A program made the position numbers and the translations under genes. Shown one piece after another: positions 10,801 through 20,025 of a stretch of DNA of 20,025 nt (positions are counted from its first letter, which is position 1; each line of letters begins with the position of its first letter). This DNA comes from Vairimorpha apis BRL 01 (Eukaryota; Microsporidia; Nosematidae). Under the pieces are notes generated by a model. The model saw only the letters and a program-made list of their open reading frames with translations. It searched no databases and was not told the origin of the DNA. The stretch spans positions 1 to 20,025 of the forward strand of contig KE647067.1 in the NCBI GenBank assembly GCA_000447185.1, written 5' to 3'.

Positions 10801-10820
10801 TATTATTTTTCGCTTCCGCA

Positions 10821-11094
10821 TCAAACGAGTTCACTTAGATGTACGTTTTCGTTCCTCTCGCTCTCTACTAATATTAAGTCTCCTCCTCTTCTGTACTCTA
10901 ACGACACACTCTCTAAAGTTTTCTTTAGAGTAACTGATTGGATATACGCTTCGATTCGGTCCGAGATTTCTAGCGCCTTTCTGTATTTTGCGTGGTATTT
11001 AGTGACTATACCATCCCATGTTAGCACATATGGAATTATCCTTGTTTTACACCCGTGTATTAATCCTAAATCATTAGCTACATATTCAAATAAT
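10821..11094 (-). mobile_element. Relic of a reverse-transcriptase gene, probably a 5'-truncated non-LTR retrotransposon
   Basis: On the minus strand an open frame from about 11094 to a TGA at 10821-10823 reads EYVANDLGLIHG, then IIPYVLTWDGIVTKYH, then RIEAYIQSVTLKKTLES and ends in EYRRGG plus a charged tail. This resembles, from memory, the C-terminal end of reverse-transcriptase proteins found in microsporidian genomes. No polymerase catalytic motif is present: upstream the frame closes (TGA about 30 bases before EYVAND) and the DNA reverts to plain A/T. Base composition is about 40% G+C across 10821-11000 against about 12% in 11101-11160, and codons such as CGC, CGT and CGG are used, so the segment is foreign to its surroundings. 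Just 3' of the stop the strand is A-rich (CGAAAAATAATAAAATAATG), as after target-primed insertion. The first ATG of the remaining frame is at 11027, giving 68 residues, and is unlikely to be a real start. Confidence 0.55.
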
Positions 11095-11099
11095 ATATG

Positions 11100-11977
11100 T
11101 AATTTATTATATTTATTTTATTCATATATGAAATTTTAGTAAAATTTTTCTTTTGACACTTATTAATTATTTAATATTTTATAAAAAGATAATTTTTTTT
11201 AATATTTTATATTTTAATTCAAATTTAAAATTTAAACCTTCACAAATCTAAATTTAAAATAAAAGTGTTGTAGTTTGGATTGTTATTTAACTCATATTGT
11301 TTTATATTATAGTTTAAATGTAATAATAATTTTATATTTTTTGTTTTTTAAAAAATAATTTATATGTTGAATATTTATTATAATTTTAGATTAAGAATAA
11401 AAATACAAATATAATCCAATAAATATTTAAGATTTTATATATATTTATAATTTTAGTACGTTATATATATTAATTATGTTAATATAAAATAAATAAATTT
11501 ACATAAAATAATTAAAGAAAGATAGTTTATAAAATAAAACTATAAAATAATTTAAGGATTAAAAAGTATTGAAAGTTATAAAAAATTGTAAATATTTTGA
11601 TTTTTGTTTATTTTTATCTTATCTTTATTGTTAAAGAATATTAAAAATATTTTAAAATTTTGTATATCTGAAATATATAAAAATACTAAATGTCGACACA
11701 TAAAAAAAATCATTATAAAGGATATTTTGTTTTATATACACTTGAAAAATTTTTTTTTATACTTGTCAAAATTGAAAATGTAATATTTGTATATTTTATT
11801 AAAATCAATTTATTTAAATTTAAATTTGTATTTTTATAGAATTATAACAAATTTATTACGAATTTTTAAAATTATTAACATATAAAATTTATGTTGTTTT
11901 ATTAATATTGATTATTAACAATGAAAATTTAATATTTTATAAAAAATCAAGTTGAATATTTAATTTTTTTTAATAAA
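11100..11977. other. Intergenic A/T tract before BRX1
   Basis: About 0.9 kb with no open frame carrying a start motif and no RNA gene recognised. Composition drops sharply to A/T at its left edge, marking the end of the retroelement relic. Confidence 0.5.
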
Positions 11978-11981
11978 CCCC
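11978..11981 (+). promoter_or_regulatory. CCCC start motif of BRX1
   Basis: AAACCCCATGACGG places the motif immediately next to the ATG, the same layout as at the BAR gene. A transcript starting at the motif would have almost no leader. Confidence 0.6.
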
Positions 11982-12587
11982 ATGACGGTTTTGATATTAA
12001 GTAGTCGAGGTTCAACTGCACTAACAAGATATTTGATTAAAGATATAACTAAATTTATAAAATGTGAAGAAGAAACGAAGTATGATATTAAACAAAATAT
12101 TCGTTCGTTGAATGACCTCATAGATTTACATAAATGTTCATCAATAATATATTTTGAAACAACTAAAAGAAACGAACGAGTTTGGATAGGACTTCGAGAT
12201 GGAGTTTCTATAAAATTTAACGTTTATAATCTATTTACAATTAAATCACTTAAATTTGCTGTGAATTGTTATAAAAATTGTGGACATTTATTGATGTTTA
12301 CTGAAGAGTTTGATAAAATTGACTATTTGATTTCTGTTAAAAAAGTATTTTCAGAAGTGTTTAAAACATCTGCAACTATGTATGATCGAACTCTTTGTTT
12401 TTATTGGGTGGATAATAAAATTTGGATACGAAATTTTGTAATTGATAATGAAAATTTAAATGAAATTGGACCTCGCATAGTTTTAGAAGTTGATAAAATA
12501 TTAGAAAAGTGTTTTAGTGGTAGTGTATTGTATTCAAGAAAAGTTGAACAAGAAATAGAAGAATTTAAAAAAAATAGAAACAATTAA
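11982..12587 (+). CDS. Ribosome biogenesis protein BRX1 (Brix domain)
   Basis: BRX1 is a nucleolar assembly factor that joins pre-60S particles early and is needed for 27S pre-rRNA processing. The 201-residue protein is almost only Brix domain. Seen in order are LILSSRGSTALTRYLIKDI (4-22), LNDLIDLHKCSSIIYFE (43-59), GVSIKFNVYNLFTIKSLKF (74-92), the split second half with MYDRTLCFYWVDNKIWIRNF (133-152), and the family's IGPRIVLEVDKI (162-173). The first segment and the IWIRNF/IGPR pair point to BRX1 rather than the Brix relatives IMP4, RPF1, RPF2 or SSF1. Fungal and animal BRX1 are near 290-350 residues, so the charged ends have been lost. The frame is intact. Confidence 0.93.
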   Translation: MTVLILSSRGSTALTRYLIKDITKFIKCEEETKYDIKQNIRSLNDLIDLHKCSSIIYFETTKRNERVWIGLRDGVSIKFNVYNLFTIKSLKFAVNCYKNCGHLLMFTEEFDKIDYLISVKKVFSEVFKTSATMYDRTLCFYWVDNKIWIRNFVIDNENLNEIGPRIVLEVDKILEKCFSGSVLYSRKVEQEIEEFKKNRNN

Positions 12588-15203
12588 AATTTTGATTTAA
12601 GTGATCAAAATTATTTAGAATTAGTTGATTTATTATTAAGTCTTTTAAATATTATTTTAAATAAATAATAAAATATTATAAAACAAGTCTTTAGAATAAA
12701 ATATATTTAAAATATTAACTTGTTATAAAATTTGAATTTTAAAAAAATTTAAATATAAATTTAACATCAGATGCAAAATATATTGTCATTTTCTATTTAA
12801 AATTATAACAAATTTTATTTTTTTTACAGACCATTTTAAAGTACATAAATTATTATAAAACTTATATATGTTAAAAAAAATTTTCAATATATATTTAAAA
12901 AAAGCGTCAAATTTAGCTTTTCAATTTTAGTAAGAATATTTAAACATCTATAATATCAACCAGTATTAATCTAAATTAATTTTTTAAAACTTAAAAAGTG
13001 TTAATGTTTAAATATTCTGAAAGCGTTTCTATTAATGTATTAAAAAAAATAAATAATAAAATTATTAAATTTTCATTTGAAATAATATACTAATAAATAT
13101 TAGCATTAAATCAAAAAAAGTTTATATTTTATTAGATGTATGGTAAAATTTAATGTACTTATCTTTATTTAACTAAAAAAATCGTAATTTAATTAATTAA
13201 TCTAATAACTCAGAGAAACAAGGTAGAAACTGAACACAAACTTATGTATTATCTGTAGATAATTTTTTAATATATTAATAAATATAAAACTAAAATTATA
13301 CAATATTGTATATGTTGAGTTAAAAGGATGTTTAGGTTTGGTTAATTAATAATTTTTTTAAAAAATGAAAAAAAGTTTTACATCGCTTAGTGTATGTATC
13401 TAAAATTATAAGAAAGAAAACATATTATTTTCATATAAAACTGTCGAAGTAATTGCATTAAAATAAATGATTTTTCTAAAACTAAAAAAATAGAAATAAC
13501 AAACATGTATCATTTTTTTTATATAATTGATGTTTTTTGTAAAATCAAAGTAAAATTTTTTTGAAATAAATTATTTTAGATATAAATTATTTTAGATATA
13601 AATTATGAAAAGATATTAAAAATATTATTTAATATTAAAAATTTGAAATATTTTAAAATCAAATATGTGATATTTTTAAATGATTAAGTTTTATTTTTAG
13701 TTTTACAGAAAAATAATTTATTCTTTTTATGTTAAAATATAAAATGATTATTTATATTTCTGAAATTTGAAAAATAAATTATGTTTTAAAGATCAAAATT
13801 TTATTTAAAAATTGCTTTAAAAATTATTTTTTACAACTTTTAATAAACTTATAATATTTATATTATTCTATAATAAGAATTTTCTACTTATAAATATAAA
13901 ATATGTGTAAAAAAATTTAATAATTAAAAATATGACACAAATAAACTAATATTAAAATATTTATATGATATGATCATTATTGAATAAATTCAAAATAATT
14001 AATAATATATTAACATAAACTATAATGTAATAGCTAAATATTATTTTATACACATGTTTATTATATTTTGCTTCAAAATTTTTCTTGTATATTAAAAATC
14101 AAACATAGCACAAAAAAAATTGCAAATTATATTGTTGCGTATTTAAAAAATTCAAATTAAAAACATTATTATTTTTTAAATTTGTAAATAATATGCAATT
14201 TTTTTTTTGTAGAATATCATATAAAAAAATTAAAATTAAAAAATTAAATTTTAGGTTTAAATAAAATATTTAATAAAATTATATATAAAATTTAATGCTA
14301 TATTTAAAATCAAAATATAAAAACTTTAACTTATATAAATATTTTTTTAAAATTAGAAATTGTATTCTAAAAAATTTGAATTATAAATAAATATTTGCAC
14401 TAATTAATTTAATTAGAAAAAATTTAAAAAATTAAATTCATTTCAACATTAGAAATTTAAAAATTTTTATAATGGTTACTTATATACAAAATTAAAATAT
14501 CTACAATAATTTTTCTTTAAATATTTAAAAAAATTTATCGGCTATCAAATATTATTTAAAATTTAAAATAATATTTGTAGAATTTTTAGTAAAACTTTCA
14601 AAAAATTATCAAGATATTATAAAATTTCTTTTATTAAATATTATCTTTATTTAATGTAATATAAATAACTTATATTTTATTTAAATTAATTAATTATTTA
14701 ATTTATAATATTGTAAATATTTATAATGATGTATATCAATTTTAATTAGATATTAAAAAACGTTAAATTATTTTTTCATTGTTTACATTTAATTAATTTT
14801 TTAATAATAATAAAAAAAATTTAAAAAAAGCATTTAAACCTAATCAAAGATGTTATCAAATGCTAATACTATTTCAAAATTTGATAAAAAAATCAATTGT
14901 AATCTTTAGAATATTTTAATGTTTAATATAAACAAATAAGGTTTAAATTTTTGTTTACCCATCAAAAAATTCAAAAGAAAAAATATATATAATATGTAAT
15001 TAATAGAATATACATACATATGTAATTTATATAATATTAAAAAAGAATCAAATAAAGTTTTTTAATAATTTAAATTTTTTTTAATATATTTTTAATTAAA
15101 CTATTATATTACAAAAAGAATTATACTAATTAGATATAAAAATGCTAAACACATTAATGACAATTATAAAACACATTTTTCTATAAATAAAAACTAAATT
15201 CCA
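12588..15203. other. 2.6 kb gene-free region
   Basis: The longest gap in the window, almost entirely A and T. No open frame with a CCC start motif was found; the single CCC at about 14957-14959 leads only to an ATG followed directly by TAA. It contains a small two-and-a-half-copy tandem repeat near 13566 and a slightly richer patch at 13201-13262. No recognisable tRNA, rRNA, snRNA or mobile element. Confidence 0.5.
13566..13605. repeat. Short tandem repeat, 16-base unit, 2.5 copies
   Basis: The unit ATAAATTATTTTAGAT occurs at 13566-13581 and again exactly at 13582-13597, followed by a partial copy ATAAATTA. It lies in non-coding DNA and is probably a slippage product without function. Confidence 0.75.
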
Positions 15204-15206
15204 CCC
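15204..15206 (+). promoter_or_regulatory. CCC start motif of the CHD gene
   Basis: TTCCACCCTTATGAATTC places CCC two bases before the ATG at 15209. It marks a start 190 bases upstream of the first long open frame and is what ties the acidic N-terminus and AT-hook to the helicase. Confidence 0.6.
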
Positions 15207-15208
15207 TT

Positions 15209-18200
15209 ATGAATTCAAGCACAGAAGAATTTGAGTCTAGTTCTGAAACAAATAGCACTAGCAGTGAAGAAAAATAGTTAGGAGACGCGGACGACCACGA
15301 AAGTGGGAAACTAATCAAGCAAGACATCCACAAAGACAAAACAATGTAATCTATAATTCACCATTAGGTTATCATTATAAAACACCACAAACCAATCATG
15401 TGTTGTATGTAAATCCTTTAGTACAAAGAGGTTTTTATAATACATTCAATGAACCACACAACCAAACAATAAATTATAATATTCCTCCAGTAAATTTTTA
15501 TCATAATTCACATAATCAATCAATCTTTAACTCTCAACAAAGACAATCATATGTAAGACCACAATCTGTTGTTCGTCCTAAAAAAGAAGAAAGAACTGTA
15601 TATCTTCCAGAAAAAAGACAAAAAAGAGCTGCAAGCTTATTGACGAAAACTTCTGATAATATTTTAAACGAAAACATGGGATCAGATGAAGATTTAAAAT
15701 ACGAGGAAGAAGATTCTATAGAAAATTGTTAAGTTATGACAAAGAAACAGATAAGTATTATGTTAAATTTAGACATATGAGTTATATTCATTGCAATTAT
15801 GTTTCTAGAAGTGAAATTGTTAAAACAAAAGGGGGAGCTATTAAAGTTAAAAGGTTTAGACCTACGACTGAAACATTTGATCCTGATTTTATTAAAGTAG
15901 AAAGGGTACTTCACGAAGATTTTAAAAATGGAAAAGTTTATGTTATTAAATGGAAGAAGTTACCTTACGAATTAAGTACAGAAGAAAAATCTGAAGATGC
16001 TGTAAAATGTGAAAATTTTGAGGAAGAACTAAAAAAATATCGGGAGAGAAAAAAAATAAGAACTATGAGATATCCTTTAGAATGGAGACCTCCAAGAGAA
16101 TTACAGATTAAATTTGATGAATCTCCTGAATTTAAAAATGGAAATAAATTAAGAGCTTATCAATTAGAAGGTTTAAATTGGTTATTAAATCGGTGGTATT
16201 ATAAAGTGAGTTGTATTATGGTCAGACGAAATGGGTCTAGGTAAAACTGTACAATCTGTTGTTTTTGTTAATAGTTTATTTTCAAAATTTGACTATGTAG
16301 GACCAATTCTTGTTGTTGCACCTCTAAGTACCATTGTTCATTGGGAAAGAGAATTTTTAGCTTGGACGAATTTGCGAGTTTTAATTTATCATGGTAGTAT
16401 TTCAGGAAGAAACACAATTGCGGCTTATGAATTTTTTTTTAAAAAACAAATAATTCAAAATATCAGACTTTTTGATGTGTTGATTACCACATACGAAATG
16501 ATTATGTCTGGTTTTGATCATCTTTCTCAATTTAACTGGGCTGTTGGTATTTTTGATGAAGCACATCGATTGAAGAATTCTACATCTAGAGCAACAAATA
16601 CTTTAAGAAATTATAACTTTGGTCACAAAGTTCTGTTAAGTGGTACACCACTTCAAAATAATATAAAAGAACTTTGGTCACTTTTGAATTTTATAAATCC
16701 AAATGAATTTAGTGATAGCATTACTTTTTTAAACGAGCACAAATTAGAAAATAGTGCAGATGTTGAAAAATTACAAGCTTTACTGAGACCACTTATGTTG
16801 CGTAGAATGAAAGAAGATGTTGAGAAAACCATACCGATGAAAGAAGAAACAATTATTGAAGTTGAATTAACCATGATACAAAAAAGATATTATCGAGCTA
16901 TTTTAGAAAAAAATTTAGATTTTTTAACTAAAGGTTGCAAAGATGCGGCACCTAATTTATTAAATGCTATGATGGAATTAAGAAAATGTTGCATTCATCC
17001 GTATTTAATTAAGGGAGCCGAAGAAAAAATTATTGGGGATTTTATTAAGAGAAAAAAACGTGAAAATGTTGAATCTCCAGTTGTTGAAAATGAAGATTTG
17101 TGTGATTTAGAAAATCAAGAATCATTAAACTCACAAAAAATAGTTTTAAATACTAATATAATTACCAATTTAGATGAATATTATAAAATATTAATTCAAA
17201 GTAGTGGTAAATTAGTTTTATTGGATAAATTATTAAACAAACTTTATGGTAAACACAAGGTTTTAATATTTTCTCAGATGACAAGATGTTTAGATCTATT
17301 AAGTGATTATCTTTCTTATAAAAAATATAAATTTGAAAGAATTGATGGTGGTGTTCGTGGCGACCATAGACAAGCTGCTATTGATAGATTTAGTGATAAA
17401 GATAGTGATGGGTTCGTTTTTTTGTTATGTACACGCGCAGGTGGTGTTGGTATTAATTTAACTGCTGCAGACACGGTTATAATTTTTGATTCTGACTGGA
17501 ATCCACAAAATGATCTTCAAGCACAAGCTAGATGTCATAGAATTGGACAGAAAAATGAGGTTAAAATTTATAGACTTGTTACTAGAAATACTTACGAAAG
17601 AGAAATGTTTGACAAAGCTGGAATGAAATTAGGGCTTGATAGAGCAGTTTTACAAAAATGAGTTTTGAAGGTCAGAAAAATGAAAAAGTTAAGAAAAAGA
17701 TGCAATTGAAATTTTATTAAGAAAAGGAGCTTATGGTGTTTTGATGGAAACCGATGAAGCAAGTAAAAAATTTTGTGAAGAAGACATTGATCAAATATTA
17801 GAAAGAAGAACTAAAGTCATTAAACATTCTGATGGAGGAAATGTATTTTCTAAAGCTTCATTTCAAGTTGAGGAAGAAATTGATGATCCTTATTTTTGGG
17901 ACAATTTACTTAATAAAAAACGTAACGAAGAAAATGAAGGTCGTGTTAAAAGACAAATGAGACGTTTAGCAAGAGATGATGTAATTACATCTGAAGAAAT
18001 AATTGAATTAGAAAAAAATATTTCACCATTAATAGATACAGAAAATGATGTTGAATTTTTTGAAAATCAATGTCTTAAAATATTTACAATTATTTTAAAG
18101 GAAGGTATTTCGAAATTAGGTTTAAAATTTAATGGTTCAAAATTAGTAGAAAACGAGGAAACTAATATTTATAATTTAAAAGATTCTTTATTACATTTTA

Positions 18201-18991
18201 AATTTTTATTTAAATTTTTAATTGATCAGTTGCCTAATCCAAAATTGGTTGCTGATTTTTCATATTGTATGGATCAAGTTTTAGAAGAAAATTATGATCC
18301 TAGTTTATTTGAAAAATATAAAGATTTGTACAGTAAGTTTGGTGAAAAATTTTTATTGAGAGCACAAATCGTGTTTATTTTGAATTTTTTATTACAAACA
18401 GAAAAATTAAATGTAGAAAAAAATAGAGGATGGAACCAGGAAGATGACAAAGCTTTGGTGGAATCAGTGTTTAATAATGGTTATGGTAATTATCCTGATA
18501 AAATACGTAATAAAGCACCTGAAGAATGTAATCAAAGACTAAGAAAAATTATTTCTACTTTAAACAGAATGAAAGAAATGGCTGAAGCAGACAGTATATT
18601 TTATAAAACAATAATGAAATTTGGAAAGGTTACTGAATTAAACGAAGAAAACATTTTAAAATTTTTAGAAAGTAGAGACATAAATGGTTTAAAAGATAAT
18701 ATTAATAAAATATTAAATACACCTAGAAGATCACGAACACAAAGTGAATCTGAATGTTTTGAGAGGATTATGTTTTTTGATAGGCTTAGTGAAATTGTAA
18801 TTATAAATAATGTAAGAAAAGTTAACATGCCTAGAAATTGGACGAAAGAAAATGATATGAAACTTAAAGAACATCTATTAGAAAAGGGTATTGTGGATAT
18901 AGAAGAAATTTTTGGTATAAATGAAGATTTATGTATAAAAAGATGTGAAGCACTAATCAAAAACAATAATCAAAAAACATCTGAAGATTAA
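15209..18991 (+). CDS. CHD-family chromatin remodeler of the CHD6-9/Kismet type, broken by five frameshifts
   Basis: ATP-dependent nucleosome remodeler acting in the nucleus, about 1,260 residues over five frame changes. Order: acidic Ser/Glu-rich N-terminus; an AT-hook RRRGRPRKW (from about 15280), which binds DNA minor groove; two degenerate chromodomains ([16 protein letters not shown], then [11 protein letters not shown] and [11 protein letters not shown]); SNF2 helicase starting at [16 protein letters not shown]; motif I split at 16222, restored as [13 protein letters not shown] box at 16555-16566; [11 protein letters not shown]-terminal lobe with [52 protein letters not shown] split over motifs V-VI. 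After it, [13 protein letters not shown] and [15 protein letters not shown] followed by FSKASF are distinctive of CHD6-9, not CHD1 or Mi-2. The tail has two SANT/Myb-like repeats beginning [13 protein letters not shown] (near 18430) and [14 protein letters not shown] (near 18837). It lacks the long BRK-containing tail of animal CHD7. Breaks: 15270-15274, 15722-15725, 16222, 17654-17658, 17694-17698. Start chosen by the CCC motif. Confidence 0.93.
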
Positions 18992-20025
18992 AAATATTAA
19001 TTTTTATCAATATTTATTTTTTTTAAATAAACTCTGATTTTTATAAATTTTTTCATCATAATGTTTTAAATAATTAGTTTGAAAAATTAATTATAAATTA
19101 TGTATTTCTGAAATTATTCAGAGATTTAGACATAGATATTTATTTGTCAAAATACTTTATAACCTTAAATTATAATTAAAAAAATCTAAAATTATTAACT
19201 AATAAATTGATGTTAAAAATAAAATTTTTTCTTATTATTTTAAAAACTAAATAAATTTTGAAAAATATATTTTGATTTTAAATTATATCTTACATTAAAA
19301 AAAAATTCTAGAATTTTAATAATTTATTAATAAATGAATTTTTTTAAACCACATGTTTTAAACTTTTGTTATACTTTAATTTGTAAAACAATACAAAAAA
19401 TTTTAAATCAATCTATTATTTAGTAGTATTTCTAAAAATATAATAATTATATATAAATATAAAAAACAATGCAATTTTATAAGATTATATTTTATCTGTT
19501 TAAATAAATGTTTTTAATTTTAATTAATACAATAATTCACAAAAATTATAATATTTATATCTAATCTGATTCTTATTTAACAAAATCACTTAGTCAAAAT
19601 TATCTATAATTAAATAATATTGAATACAATTTAATCTAATATAAATAAAAAAAAGATATTTGTCAAATGATGAAAAAATATAATCTTATTTTTTTTAAAA
19701 TATTTTATAATTTCAAAATATCTCTCCAAAACAATATATTATTTACTTTAAATTTTTATCAATCTTTATTTGCAATATAACACCAGTTAATATTATATTA
19801 TCATAAAATATTTTTATTTTTTATTATTATATTAATCTTATGCATTTAAGAAATTTAAACAAATATTTTACTTTAATAAATTTTTATTTTTAAAGTAAAT
19901 AAAAAAAATGTAACTTGGTTATATATGATTATTTCTTTGTATAAAATTTTTATTTTACTAGAAAAACAGCAGTATGAAAAAATAATTTTTGAAAAATAAA
20001 TTATTAAAACTTAATTTAAAATAAT
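18992..20025. other. Right-edge A/T tract, no gene seen
   Basis: One kilobase beyond the CHD stop codon to the end of the window, A/T throughout with stops in all frames. No CCC or GGG start motif on either strand, no RNA gene and no repeat of note. It includes the CHD 3' end; a neighbouring gene probably lies outside the window. Confidence 0.5.

Noticed and set aside
14957..15000. CCC at 14957 as the start motif of another gene
   Set aside because: The next ATG is followed immediately by TAA, and no open frame follows.
15209..18991. CHD1 as the identity of the helicase
   Set aside because: Chromodomains, SNF2 core and SANT-like tail also fit CHD1, but the block after the helicase and the insert between the lobes match the CHD6-9 group much better.
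276..18991. Introns as the cause of the frame changes
   Set aside because: The shifts are by single bases with protein similarity continuing directly across them, and no GTAAGT-like donor or acceptor with a removable segment is present at the junctions.
1..20025. tRNA, rRNA, CRISPR array, prokaryotic operon or phage features
   Set aside because: No T-loop or anticodon-arm patterns, no rRNA-like conserved blocks and no spaced direct repeats; gene content is plainly eukaryotic.

Overview
The window reads as nuclear DNA of a microsporidian, an obligate intracellular fungal relative. The evidence is an extremely AT-rich background; compact, intronless, shortened versions of eukaryotic proteins (ISU1, MED6, BRX1); a CCC motif just upstream of every convincing start codon, as reported for microsporidia; and a small relic that resembles the C-terminal end of microsporidian reverse transcriptases. 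Genes fill a little under 60% of the window and some gaps exceed 1 kb. That is loose for this group and points to one of the larger, AT-rich microsporidian genomes. I cannot name the species.

Layout: a large Sec7-domain Arf-GEF lies on the minus strand (3800 to 276), divergent from the rest. On the plus strand follow ISU1 (4698-5111, mitosomal Fe-S scaffold), MED6 (5289-5789, Mediator head), an unrecognised Asn-rich coiled-coil protein (7229-9397), a BAR-like protein (9717-10396), a GC-richer 5'-truncated retroelement remnant on the minus strand (10821-11094), BRX1 (11982-12587, 60S ribosome assembly), and a chromodomain helicase of the CHD6-9/Kismet type (15209-18991). A 2.6 kb stretch before the helicase and about 1 kb at the right edge hold no gene I can support. 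No tRNA, rRNA, CRISPR array or intact transposon was seen.

The genes do not form a pathway. They are unlinked housekeeping functions: membrane traffic and membrane shape (Sec7, BAR), mitosomal Fe-S assembly (ISU1), transcription and chromatin (MED6, CHD), and ribosome assembly (BRX1).

The two most useful results are structural. First, eight single-base frame breaks interrupt three genes (CHD five, Sec7 two, BAR one), yet the conserved protein continues in another frame each time. Six breaks are best explained by one missing A in an A-run on the coding strand. One is an extra T inside helicase motif I. The other genes are unbroken despite longer A-runs. These could be assembly errors, real mutations or tolerated slippage, and the sequence alone cannot decide. 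Second, the CCC motif resolves true starts: it moves the Sec7 start inward to 3800 and extends BAR and CHD upstream to starts that simple open frames miss. I found no clearly new biological system. The closest candidates are the indel pattern and the presence of a CHD6-9-type remodeler in such a reduced genome.
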